64,000 nt of DNA from Fabrea salina (lineage: Eukaryota; Ciliophora; Heterotrichea; Heterotrichida; Fabreidae). The notes under the pieces are model-generated. The model did not search any database. It was given only the letters and a program-made list of their open reading frames with translations, and was not told the DNA's origin. Location of the stretch: assembly GCA_022984795.1 (NCBI GenBank), contig JALIHJ010000068.1, positions 26,733 to 90,732 on the forward strand, read 5' to 3'. Below, in pieces: positions 27,413-36,312 of the stretch. Both the position numbers and the translations under genes were made by a program. The number at the start of each line of letters is the position of its first letter. Positions within the stretch are counted from its first letter, which is position 1.

Positions 27413-28435
27413 ATGGAAGAAAAGTCTATAGCGTGTGACAGGCCTGTAGGACAGCGAGGCCCAGAAAGTGACTTTTACAACGACTTAGAGGTACTGGCTA
27501 CTGCGGAGCACTTTTTTTTTAAGTTCAAACTAAACAAAATCAGAGTCTGGCACATTCCTGGAGAGACCTGTGTAGGGATTGAGTTAGACTACATCAACCC
27601 CAGCAACAACGAATTGATGCGCCCTGGTCCCCACATTGGCTACACCACTGACCTCAATATAGCTTGTGCTGACTTACAACTTGACCTGGACGAGTACGTG
27701 GTGGACTTCAGAGGAGCTGCAAAAAGCAAAGTGGACTTTCTTCACTTCAGAACCAACAAAGGAAGGTACGCTGAGTTCGGGAACCCAAACGCACAAGGCA
27801 GGTTCCGGTACAGAATTCCTTCTAAGTCTTGTTTGATTGCTTTGATGGTGGGACTGAGCTTTACTCTTGAGTACATAGAAATAGCAACTATGCCAGTGGA
27901 GTCCATGAACATATTTCCAGAACCAGAAGTTTCTATGAGTGCTTACTACCCAACGTGTCCTTCAATAGTGTACAAGTCGAGGTACTACGGAGTAGAAAAA
28001 CACAACTGCATCATGGTAGACGACTTCTACTCACTCAACTTGCACTCCACTATTAAAAGGAAAACTAGCAAAATAGCTGAAGTCAACGCTTTAGTTACTT
28101 CTAAAGGCATCTTTGGCTTAGAAGTTGTGTACTTAGTTAGTGGCAACTACGAAACTACCAACTACAACTACCAGAATGCCTACGGCGAAACAGATTTCCA
28201 AAGACAACTGTTTCAAGTAGGCGAAAACGACTCTATAACTGGGGCAAGTGTGTCAATGAATAGCAATGGAATAACTTCAGTTACTTTTGAAACTTTTAAA
28301 CGGAAAACCCAAACCCTTGGCAGGAAAAAAGGTGACCTGCACCAAGTTTCTATTACCCACGGCTGCGAAGTAGTTGCCATGAGGGGATACTTCAGTTCAA
28401 GTGGCTTGCTAGGGTTAATTTTCTACTATGTTTGA
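27413..28435 (+). CDS. Jacalin-like lectin domain protein, two domains
   Basis: The start is taken at MEEKSIACDRP (340 residues); an earlier in-frame Met lies inside the Nudix gene. The first half matches a jacalin-like beta-prism: LNKIRVWH, GIELDYINP, LDLDEYVVDFRG, then VDFLHFRTNKGRYAEFG and LEYIEI. The second half (about residues 200-340) repeats the pattern more loosely (GIFGLEVVYLVSG, GENDSITGASVSMNSNGITS, VAMRGYFSSSGLLGLIFY). Jacalin domains usually bind mannose or other glycans. There is no signal peptide, so it would be cytosolic. It ends in TGA. Confidence 0.6.
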   Translation: MEEKSIACDRPVGQRGPESDFYNDLEVLATAEHFFFKFKLNKIRVWHIPGETCVGIELDYINPSNNELMRPGPHIGYTTDLNIACADLQLDLDEYVVDFRGAAKSKVDFLHFRTNKGRYAEFGNPNAQGRFRYRIPSKSCLIALMVGLSFTLEYIEIATMPVESMNIFPEPEVSMSAYYPTCPSIVYKSRYYGVEKHNCIMVDDFYSLNLHSTIKRKTSKIAEVNALVTSKGIFGLEVVYLVSGNYETTNYNYQNAYGETDFQRQLFQVGENDSITGASVSMNSNGITSVTFETFKRKTQTLGRKKGDLHQVSITHGCEVVAMRGYFSSSGLLGLIFYYV

Positions 28436-28449
28436 TCAATATAATAACA

Positions 28450-29025
28450 TTAATCCTTATAAGAATTAGTCCAGTGCACTCCGAAGTTCCTCAACAGCAC
28501 TTCTAAGTCCAGGTGCAAAGTCCCTGAACTAATAGTTTTGATTTGTGACCTTTTAGACACGTCAGCTGTAAGGATGTCTTGGTTAAGTAACCTAGGAGGT
28601 CCGCCTACGAAAAAAGCCATAGTCTCTTCGTACCACTTGCCCAGAGGCCTCCAAGTAGGCACTTCTAAGGAAAACACTCCACTTGTGCAGGGCAAAGCAC
28701 AAACTCCGTAGCTCATCAAGTCTATGCGCCCTACTTCATCTAAGCGCCAGATCCTAAACACCAGCTGAGGCCACCCATAAATAGAGTCGGTGGCAAAGTG
28801 AAGGTCAAGTGGGTGGGCAAACACGTGAAGTCCCTCAGGGCTGGGGTAGGCTGTTTGGGTTTGGATGCTTTGTTCCTGTTTGTCAGGCAACTCCCGCCAA
28901 GTCTCTCCGTACTCCAAATGGATCTCACAAAAGAGCCCTGCAGTGGTTTCGAAGTGAGTTCCGTAAACTACTTGGCCAATAAAGTGGACTTCAGTTTTGT
29001 AGTCACCAGGTTCCTTTTCTACCAT
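28450..29025 (-). CDS. B9D2: B9 domain-containing protein 2
   Basis: 191 residues, slightly longer than human B9D2 (175). The B9 (C2-like) domain is nearly full length: VHFIGQVVYGTHF, HPLDLHFATDSIYGWPQLVF, RIDLMSYGVCALPCTSGVF, then PTWRPLGKW and the C-terminal LEVLLRNFGVHW. B9D2 joins B9D1 and MKS1 in the transition-zone complex at the base of cilia, as expected for a ciliate. It converges on the jacalin-like gene (14 bp between stops). Confidence 0.95.
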   Translation of the reverse strand: MVEKEPGDYKTEVHFIGQVVYGTHFETTAGLFCEIHLEYGETWRELPDKQEQSIQTQTAYPSPEGLHVFAHPLDLHFATDSIYGWPQLVFRIWRLDEVGRIDLMSYGVCALPCTSGVFSLEVPTWRPLGKWYEETMAFFVGGPPRLLNQDILTADVSKRSQIKTISSGTLHLDLEVLLRNFGVHWTNSYKD

Positions 29026-29107
29026 TTGTATTATAACCTAGAAGTTACCCACAGTGTAGAGTTAGTCTAAAACTTAGTAAGCAAAAGAGTGGCCATTTAT
29101 AATTGAA

Positions 29108-29275
29108 ATGGCAAATAAACTCTGGAACACCCATCCTAAGGACAGCTGCAAAGGAGTAAGGAGATGCCGCGTGTGCAAGAACAGGAACGGACTCATCAGG
29201 AAATATGACCTTTTTGTGTGCAGAAGATGCTTCCGAGAACAAGCCCCTCACATTGGCTTCCACAAATACAGGTAA
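29108..29275 (+). CDS. RPS29: Small ribosomal subunit protein uS14 (RPS29)
   Basis: This short single-exon gene encodes 55 residues. It begins MANKLWNTHPKDSCKG and has the zinc-binding pattern C-R-V-C...C-R-R-C-F (CRVCKNRNGLIRKYDLFVC), ending IGFHKYR. All four zinc ligands are present. The length and sequence are those of eukaryotic S29, which sits in the head of the 40S subunit. It is preceded by 82 bp from the divergent B9D2 start. Confidence 0.97.
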   Translation: MANKLWNTHPKDSCKGVRRCRVCKNRNGLIRKYDLFVCRRCFREQAPHIGFHKYR

Positions 29276-29339
29276 TCGTCTAACAAATGGCTTATAACCC
29301 TTCTTTTATTCAAGTTTGCTAATAAACATTGGTGATTAA

Positions 29340-30023
29340 ATGGACGAGTTTGCCAGCGACCTTCAAAAAGCCCAGCGTGTGAGGAACGACCTGCAGAACC
29401 ACCTTAAAGAAAGGGCCAAAAAGTTGGAGATGGGCGAAACAACAGGTGGAGTTGACTCAAGACTCAGAGGAGGCCTCCAAGAACTAGCTTTGGAACTAGA
29501 CAACCTAATCAGGCAGCTCCACAACGCCGAGCAAGACCCTTCCCGTTACAAACTCACAGGCAAAGAACTCGATCGCCGAAAAAAACTCATTGCAGAATTA
29601 GAAGCTGACTTAAACACGATCGAAGAAAAGTCCAGAGTAGGCACCAAACTCCCCAGCTCAGGTCCAGCGGCTAACTTCAAGCGTACTGCTGGAGAAAACG
29701 AAACCTCTGATACAAGGAACTTAAGCAACTCTGATATGCGGAATGCCCAGATGCAGATGTACAAACAGCAAAGCGAAATAGAAGACGCCCTTGTTGGGAC
29801 CACTGAGAACTTAGTGGTGGTGGCTAAGAACATTGGGGACGAAACTGACCTGCAGAACCAACTCCTAGACGAAGTAGACCGAAACGTGGACAGCACTCAG
29901 TCGCGGATGAACAGAACTACTTATAGAATGAAAGAACTTATCTACAAGTCAAACGACTGCTGTCTTATGATCTGCGTAGTGGTGTTAATTGGCGTTTTAG
30001 TAGCATTAATAGTTGTGCTGTAA
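29340..30023 (+). CDS. Qc-SNARE, syntaxin-6/8/SYP5-like
   Basis: 227 residues. The N-terminal helical domain (about 1-100) resembles the syntaxin-6 type. The SNARE motif runs from about residue 145 to 205, with the central layer glutamine in LQNQLLDEVDRNVDSTQ. A C-terminal transmembrane anchor (CCLMICVVVLIGVLVALIVVL) follows. Qc-SNAREs form four-helix bundles with Qa, Qb and R partners in endosome/Golgi fusion. The exact subfamily cannot be set by eye. It ends 20 bp before the kinesin gene on the same strand. Confidence 0.85.
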   Translation: MDEFASDLQKAQRVRNDLQNHLKERAKKLEMGETTGGVDSRLRGGLQELALELDNLIRQLHNAEQDPSRYKLTGKELDRRKKLIAELEADLNTIEEKSRVGTKLPSSGPAANFKRTAGENETSDTRNLSNSDMRNAQMQMYKQQSEIEDALVGTTENLVVVAKNIGDETDLQNQLLDEVDRNVDSTQSRMNRTTYRMKELIYKSNDCCLMICVVVLIGVLVALIVVL

Positions 30024-30043
30024 TAAAGCATAACGTTTCTATA

Positions 30044-32161
30044 ATGGTAAAATCAGCAGTTAAAGTAATAGTGCGCACAAGACCCACTTCCAACTTTGCC
30101 TCCAAAAACGTTCAACTTGACTTGGAAAACAAAAAGATCGAAGCCCATATCCCTAAAGACAACACCCAAGGCCTCATCAATAACCAACAAGAACACTGGA
30201 AGTTCAACTTTGACGAGATTCTGCATAACTCCTCTCAGGAAGAAGTTTACGATGTGTGTGCTCGCGAAATCGTCCAAAACGTGATGGAAGGCTACAACGG
30301 CACTGTTTTGGCCTACGGACAAACTGGCGCAGGCAAGACCTACACTATGTCAGGCGGCCAGCAAAGCTACAGGTTCCGCGGAATCATTCCTAGAGCAGTT
30401 TCCCAGTTGTTCCAAGAAACCCAGTCACGTCCAGACCAAGCTTTTACTATCCGAGTTAGTTTTTGTGAAGTTTACAATGAACTTGTTTACGACTTGCTGT
30501 CTTCAGTTGCTCCTCCAGATCAAACTGGAACCATCATGATCCAAGAAGACTCCAAACATGGCATTATTGTCAAAGGACTTTCCCAGGTAGTTTGCAATTC
30601 AGAAGAAGAAGCCCTTAACCAGCTTTTTGAAGGCGAAACCAGCAGAACCATTGCTGAGCACAAACTTAACAAAAGCTCCACTAGGTCCCACTGTGTGTAC
30701 ACTCTGCACCTAGAAGCTAGAAGCAGAGTGGAGTCCAGTGAAAAAGTAGTTTTTTCAAAACTCAACTTAGTTGACTTAGCTGGTTCAGAACGCACCAAGA
30801 AAACAGGTTCTGAGGGGCTCACTTTGATGGAAGCCAACTACATCAACAAGTCCCTGAGTTACTTAGAACAAGTCGTAATAGCACTTTCTGAAAAGGGAAG
30901 AGACCATGTGCCTTACAGACAGTCTAAACTCACTTACTTGCTGAAAGACTCAATTGGAGGGAACTCCAAAACTTTGATGGTAGCTAACGTGTGGCCTGAA
31001 CCTGACCACATGGAAGAAACTATTTCAACCCTGAGGTTCGCTACTCGCATGATGAGTGTTTCCAACGAAGCAGTGATCAACATTGAACTCGACCCAGCCC
31101 AACTCGTTGAAAGGTACAAAAGAGAAGTCAGGGACCTCAAGCGGGAACTAGCCATGCACGACACTTTAGCCAACAGGGGAAGAGTCACTTACGAACCCTA
31201 CACTCCAGAGCAGCAATACGAGATGCAGCAAGTAGCCCAGAGTTACTTAGACGGGCACACAGAAGAAATAGAATTTGACAGCTTGAGACAAGTAAAAGAA
31301 CTGTTTGTGCAAATGCGGAACATCTACAAAAGAACAGTGGCCCGGGTAGGCGGAGGTGACTTTACTAGACAAACAGAAGGTTCAGTGGGCTCTAAACAAG
31401 AACACAGAGAAGAAGAGAAACAAGAACAAAACCAAGAAGGAGTAGGCGAAGTAGAGGACTCTCAGGGGTTTGGCTTAGGACTGGCCCCTGCCAACGCCAA
31501 GCCTATGGACGCCTCAGCTATAGAGCCACGCACTGGTTTCCTCCAAGAAGAAGAAGTTCCTGAAAGGTACTCTCCCCAAGAAAGACGACCTAAAAACACA
31601 CCCACTCCAGCCATGGACAAGAACCAGGCCTTCATGGAGTTCCGAAACTCTTTAGGCAAAGAACTTGACCAAAGCCTTAGCACCAGCAAAAACGACTTGA
31701 AGGATAAAAAAGCCTCTCTGAAAGAACTAGTTTCAACTGTAAACGAGATCAAGCGCCAAATAGACGAGTCCAAGCAACAAGTAGACCAAATCCGCAGCAA
31801 CAAAACCGAAGAAGAAGTTGACGTAATAGACGAGGAAGAGTACTCACTAATCAAACAAATGAAAGACCTCAAGAAAACGTACAGAGACCGCTTTGAAAAG
31901 ATGAAAGCTTTGAAAGAAGAAACCAAACTCATCACCCAAAACATCGACCAACTCAGAACTAGGCTCGTCAGCGAGTTCGAAGCTTGGTACCAAAACAAGT
32001 TTGGGTCAGCAGTGCAAGTAATGAACGAAAGCATCAAGTCTGAAGAAAAAGAAGCTGACGAAGACCTAGACCCAGACGCCTTGGCTTTCATAAAAGCCCG
32101 CAAACACGTTTCCAACCTCCACAAAGCTAAAAAGACCTTAGCTGCAGTGGGGAAGGCTTAG
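30044..32161 (+). CDS. KIF9: Kinesin-9 family motor (KIF9-like)
   Basis: 705 residues with an N-terminal motor domain (about 1-345). P-loop GQTGAGKT is at 92-99; switch I is in NKSSTRSH; switch II is DLAGSE; PYRQSKLTYLLKDS is also present. The insert RFRGIIPRAVSQLF and short neck fit kinesin-9, an axonemal central-pair-associated motor, as in KIF9/KLP1. A Glu/Gln-rich linker leads to coiled coils at about 530-650. In a ciliate it probably acts in cilia. The stop is TAG. Confidence 0.88.
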   Translation: MVKSAVKVIVRTRPTSNFASKNVQLDLENKKIEAHIPKDNTQGLINNQQEHWKFNFDEILHNSSQEEVYDVCAREIVQNVMEGYNGTVLAYGQTGAGKTYTMSGGQQSYRFRGIIPRAVSQLFQETQSRPDQAFTIRVSFCEVYNELVYDLLSSVAPPDQTGTIMIQEDSKHGIIVKGLSQVVCNSEEEALNQLFEGETSRTIAEHKLNKSSTRSHCVYTLHLEARSRVESSEKVVFSKLNLVDLAGSERTKKTGSEGLTLMEANYINKSLSYLEQVVIALSEKGRDHVPYRQSKLTYLLKDSIGGNSKTLMVANVWPEPDHMEETISTLRFATRMMSVSNEAVINIELDPAQLVERYKREVRDLKRELAMHDTLANRGRVTYEPYTPEQQYEMQQVAQSYLDGHTEEIEFDSLRQVKELFVQMRNIYKRTVARVGGGDFTRQTEGSVGSKQEHREEEKQEQNQEGVGEVEDSQGFGLGLAPANAKPMDASAIEPRTGFLQEEEVPERYSPQERRPKNTPTPAMDKNQAFMEFRNSLGKELDQSLSTSKNDLKDKKASLKELVSTVNEIKRQIDESKQQVDQIRSNKTEEEVDVIDEEEYSLIKQMKDLKKTYRDRFEKMKALKEETKLITQNIDQLRTRLVSEFEAWYQNKFGSAVQVMNESIKSEEKEADEDLDPDALAFIKARKHVSNLHKAKKTLAAVGKA

Positions 32162-32209
32162 TAACTATATAATATTCTTGGATGAAAAATGGCATTAGAT
32201 AATATTATA

Positions 32210-32647
32210 CTAGTCATGGGAGTTTCTGAACCTTTTTGATTGCTTTCTGATTTTCTTGCGGTACAGTCTAAGACTATGGTACTCTTGTAAGTAGCAAAAC
32301 TGGCACTTGCCCTTCGCGTACATGTGTCTGTCAGTGTGAAGACAGGCCCATGCTAACTTAGTCCTTCCTTGCCTATGGTAGCAGTTGTTGCACATGTTTT
32401 TGGCATAATGCTTCCGGTCTTTGTGGGGGCAGGCAGTGTTGGTTTTGAGCTTCCTGTCATTTGAAGAGTCGTGTTTGAGGGGTTCAGGAAGAGGAAGTGC
32501 TGACTCATCTTGAAAGAATACGTTCGGAAGGGTTCTGGATTTAATTGGCAAGTCAGACTGAGTGCTGTTCAGCAAAGAGTACATTGAGTTGAATATGCTT
32601 TCTTGGTGTGTTTCTTGTTGTAGACAAGCAGATGCTAGGTCTTTCAT
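32210..32647 (-). CDS. Ciliate zinc-binding protein with duplicated CPHKDRxHYAK-CxxCY motif
   Basis: 145 residues. The first ~70 are polar and disordered. Two copies of a Cys/His unit follow: CPHKDRKHYAKNMCNNCYHR and CLHTDRHMYAKGKCQFCYLQ, each C-x-H-x3-R...C-x2-C-Y. The tail is very basic (YRKKIRKQSKRF). This duplicated motif is familiar from ciliate and other alveolate proteins of unknown function; zinc binding and possible DNA or RNA contact are inferred. The divergent WDR7 gene begins about 400 bp away. Confidence 0.65.
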   Translation of the reverse strand: MKDLASACLQQETHQESIFNSMYSLLNSTQSDLPIKSRTLPNVFFQDESALPLPEPLKHDSSNDRKLKTNTACPHKDRKHYAKNMCNNCYHRQGRTKLAWACLHTDRHMYAKGKCQFCYLQEYHSLRLYRKKIRKQSKRFRNSHD

Positions 32648-33043
32648 TAAATATTATAAGTGGTATAATGACTTGGCATATTGACTTTCGGTATTTTGGG
32701 TAAAATGGAAAGGTTTCTGGAACAATTTTGAGTAAATTTTGGGAATTAGTTCCAAGCTAGGACTCGGAAACGTTAACCAAGCTAACTAGTGATAGCTTAA
32801 ATGAGCACACACAGCTTGGACAAGGCAACTAAGGCAAGTTTGCAGTCTACTAAACTAGAAAGTCCAAAAGCCTTAATGTTCTAGAAACTCCTGAATAAGA
32901 ATTATGATTAAAAGAATATTTTAACTCACAAACTTAAGTCACCAGTCTTACTAACACCCTAAATAGCTATAAACTAACTAAAGTCCAAATCCAACGTTAA
33001 CTTAACTGTAAACTAAGACTCAAGCAGAAGTAACTACATAAAG
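32648..33043. other. AT-rich gene-free interval upstream of WDR7
   Basis: About 395 bp with no supported gene, unusually long for the dense part of this window. No ORF above about 20 codons with a plausible start and no tRNA-like box pair was seen. It contains CTAACACCCTAA (32951-32962), an exact 12-base match to the telomere repeat. It may hold the divergent regulatory region of the zinc-protein and WDR7 genes, or an unrecognised ncRNA. Confidence 0.5.
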
Positions 33044-36000
33044 ATGAAGTCAAGCTTAGAAGTGCCTTTTGTTTTTTGGAACAAAAACTCAGAAAAGCTC
33101 AAACACCAAGTAACTTGTTTGTGCCAGCACAAAGGAATTCTAGCAACTGGAACTGAAACAGGGGAAGTTTGCATTTGGCAGAACCAAAAACCCAAAGTAA
33201 TATGCTTAGTGCCCTACGAAACAGAGTGCAGAGAAGTAGCACTTGTCAAAAGAAACTGCGAGTACATTGGCGGAGTGTATATTGCCACTTTGCACGGAGA
33301 CAATAGAGTGAGGCTTTGGGATGCCCAAGACGGAAACTGCGTAAGTGTTTCTGAAGAACTTCCTGCTGGGGTTACAAAAGTCTCTGCAGGCAAAAGGCTC
33401 CTGGCAGTTCTTTTTGAGTCCAGTGAAGTTAGGGTGTTGGACTTGTGGACCATGAAGGAAGCAGCAGTTCTTTCTACTTACTCTTTGCCTAAAGGTGCCT
33501 TTGTAAGTTCCAAGTACATTGCTGTGGTGGACTCAGATTCCCAGGTTTACTTCTGGACTCTTCCAGAAATCTCTGAACTTTCAGAGATCAAAGTGGACCC
33601 TGAAGACTGTTCAAGAGTTCCTTTGGAAGGAACAGACCCAGTAAGTATCACTTACAGCGACGAAGCTGAGTTGTGGTGTGTGGTGTTTAGGCACAAAGTA
33701 GAGTTCCTTCACTCTTCTTGGATTAGAATGAAACAACCTAACCAAGCTCCTATAAGTTTTTTACAAAGCATAACTTCTGCAGAGTTTGTGGACGAAGAAC
33801 TGTACTTGCTGCTTGAAAGCCATTTAGTAGTTTACAGTTTACCAGAAATACTTAGTGAGATTGGAACTTTCCCTGAGTCAAGTTTGAACCCCCACAAAGC
33901 TATTTACACTCTTTCAACACTTGCTTACCAAGAAGTAAGTACCCCTGAGTACTCTGTGTTTTGTTTTGGGTCTGAGTCTTTGGTTCTGTGTAGCCAAGAA
34001 ACCCTTTACGAAGTGAACTTAAAAGACAAAAGCCAAACGAGTTTTAGTTTTGAATTGGACTTGGACAGCAGTGACTTTGCAGACGAACTAGTTGCATTAG
34101 AGCCTGGAGAAAGCATTTGTGTGAGTTCTATTATACTTGGAGGAGACTGCCCACAGTACTTACTAGGCACAAACAAAGGAGGCATCTTTGCTATGAGTTT
34201 TGACGGGTCTTGGGTTAAGAAGTACAAGTACCATACTGCACCTATCACTTACGCTTACTTATGTAAAGGAAAACTTGTGTCGTGCTGTTGTGACCACAAA
34301 CTGTGTGTATGGGAAGAACCAGAAGTGCCTGTGCAAGTAATAACTACTTGGGGCAGTCCAATAGTTAAAATAGCTGAAGTGCGCAAAATCCAAGACACTG
34401 TGACTGGGATTGACGAAACCTTTTGGAGGGACTCCTGGAAAAACTGGGAACAAACCTTGCTCCTGCAGGCACAAGACGGGTCGATGTTTTTGGTGTCCTT
34501 AGTGACTCATGAAATAGTTTGTTACTTCCAAGCACTGAGTTCAGGCATTAAGTCTGCTGAAATCCACGTACTTCAGGAGTACTTACTTGTTACTTGTGAT
34601 GACGGGTACCTCTACATATTCAACATGATGTCCCAGGCCTTAGAACGAGTTTTGTACGGCGAAGAAGCTGCCCCCTTGCTCAGAAAGCCTTTTAGGACTC
34701 AAGAGCCCCAAGAGTACAGAGAGGAAGACCCCTTTTTTCCACACAAGCTCATAGAGTGCAACTTAAGGTCCCAAGTGAACTCAGTTATTTCTTCCCCACT
34801 TTCACTTCAAAGTATATCAGTTTCTGGTATGAAGTTTTCTGTGTTAGTGGTTAACGTAGAAAGGCTGCGGAGTTTCTTGCAGACCCAAAAAGTCAACCCT
34901 AGTCAGTTGTCTTACTTGTTCAACTTGATGCAGTGCCGAGTAAAGGACTGTTACGAGTACAAAGAACTCTCAGAAAGACTCAGAGGTTACTTAGACACTA
35001 AAGAACTCTCAGTTAAAGGCTACCCTGGAACTCTGGGTCTTATGGGGAACGTTTCGTTTTGTTTGCCTAGCAAACAACTGTGTTTGTCACAGAACCTAAA
35101 AACCACCTTAGAAGTAAGCTACCACTCCTTACTGCTAGAAGTGATGGAGTTTTACCCTGAACTCAGAGTCAAAGCTAAGTTCCTTGTGAAGAAGCACATT
35201 TGCTCCAGCAGCCACAGCCAGCCTAGTTTAACCAAGTTAGGACTCCTTGTGCTTTCTGGCAACAAGTGCGCAGGACAGTTACTCAAGCACACTTTGTCAG
35301 ACTACCGAACAAACTACCTCCAAAAACTTTCAGGTTTCTTTAGAGGTTTGATTCTGAAACACCTGGACTCTAAAGTGTGTTTAACAGAGGTTTTAAGCAC
35401 AGTCATTTTAGCCTACATTGAAATAACTCTGCAAAACCCAGACTCCCAACTTGCCTTAACAATTATAGGTTCTCTCAGAAACATCATTCACAGCTCTGAC
35501 TACAGCAGCTTATCAGCTTCAGTTTTGGGCAAAACAGTTAACCACCTAAAAAACACCCTTCCCAGTCATGTTATTGTAGAAACCCAACAAGAACTATTTA
35601 ACCACAGCCACATCGAAACTAAAGCCCTGCAAAGAGCCCTTGCTAACGTTGCAGTGTGCGACATTGAGCACTTCATTGAGTACTTATCAACCCACATAAC
35701 CAATAAAAACTACTCTGGACAGTGTCTGGGATCTTTAGAAGAACTTGCTAAGCTAAAGTACTCCCAACTCACAGAGTTCCTTCCTTCGCTTGTAGAACTC
35801 ATCCTGAAGACCCTAGACCCCCACAACTCAGCCTTGCGCAAGCACAACATAACCAAAGCTTCAGAAGCCCTTCAGCAGTTTGTGCTGAAACTGCCTATGG
35901 TTTCTTTTACCCAAGCAAAGCAACAACTTGCTGTTGGGACTTCAGACAACCTTATAGTGGTTTATGACTTGAAAACAGCTACTCGGTGGAAGGTCCTTAG

Positions 36001-36295
36001 AGGGCATACTGCACCTGTGAGCGTTTTGGCTTTTGACGAGTCAGGCAAGAATTTAGCTTCTTACAGCATTTCGGACTGTAGTCTTAGAGTTTGGAAACTA
36101 GGTTCAGGGTTTTTGGGAGGACTGATGTCTGGAGAAGTCAGGCCGTCCAAACTGATATACTTAGACAGAATAGACGCTGTAAGTCCTAAGTTTTCGGACA
36201 TACTTGACATACTCAGCTTGGCTTGGTCAGAAGACAACAACTCAGTAACGCTAGTCAGAGAAAACGGAAATGACTATGTATACATATTCAAATAA
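33044..36295 (+). CDS. WDR7: WDR7 / rabconnectin-3 beta-like WD40 protein
   Basis: 1083 residues. The N-terminal WD40 propeller starts with the typical VPFVFWNKNSE...GILATGTETGEVCIW. A long helical middle follows (about residues 560-930). Two C-terminal WD repeats carry LAVGTSDNLIVVYDLKTA and RGHTAPVSVLAFDESGKNLA, then CSLRVWKLGSGFLGGL, the pattern seen at the end of WDR7. WDR7 with DMXL1/2 (rabconnectin-3 alpha) reassembles the V-ATPase, the yeast RAVE counterpart. It is shorter than human WDR7 (about 1490 residues). Confidence 0.85.
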   Translation: MKSSLEVPFVFWNKNSEKLKHQVTCLCQHKGILATGTETGEVCIWQNQKPKVICLVPYETECREVALVKRNCEYIGGVYIATLHGDNRVRLWDAQDGNCVSVSEELPAGVTKVSAGKRLLAVLFESSEVRVLDLWTMKEAAVLSTYSLPKGAFVSSKYIAVVDSDSQVYFWTLPEISELSEIKVDPEDCSRVPLEGTDPVSITYSDEAELWCVVFRHKVEFLHSSWIRMKQPNQAPISFLQSITSAEFVDEELYLLLESHLVVYSLPEILSEIGTFPESSLNPHKAIYTLSTLAYQEVSTPEYSVFCFGSESLVLCSQETLYEVNLKDKSQTSFSFELDLDSSDFADELVALEPGESICVSSIILGGDCPQYLLGTNKGGIFAMSFDGSWVKKYKYHTAPITYAYLCKGKLVSCCCDHKLCVWEEPEVPVQVITTWGSPIVKIAEVRKIQDTVTGIDETFWRDSWKNWEQTLLLQAQDGSMFLVSLVTHEIVCYFQALSSGIKSAEIHVLQEYLLVTCDDGYLYIFNMMSQALERVLYGEEAAPLLRKPFRTQEPQEYREEDPFFPHKLIECNLRSQVNSVISSPLSLQSISVSGMKFSVLVVNVERLRSFLQTQKVNPSQLSYLFNLMQCRVKDCYEYKELSERLRGYLDTKELSVKGYPGTLGLMGNVSFCLPSKQLCLSQNLKTTLEVSYHSLLLEVMEFYPELRVKAKFLVKKHICSSSHSQPSLTKLGLLVLSGNKCAGQLLKHTLSDYRTNYLQKLSGFFRGLILKHLDSKVCLTEVLSTVILAYIEITLQNPDSQLALTIIGSLRNIIHSSDYSSLSASVLGKTVNHLKNTLPSHVIVETQQELFNHSHIETKALQRALANVAVCDIEHFIEYLSTHITNKNYSGQCLGSLEELAKLKYSQLTEFLPSLVELILKTLDPHNSALRKHNITKASEALQQFVLKLPMVSFTQAKQQLAVGTSDNLIVVYDLKTATRWKVLRGHTAPVSVLAFDESGKNLASYSISDCSLRVWKLGSGFLGGLMSGEVRPSKLIYLDRIDAVSPKFSDILDILSLAWSEDNNSVTLVRENGNDYVYIFK

Positions 36296-36312
36296 AGTGG
36301 TTCACACTTAAA

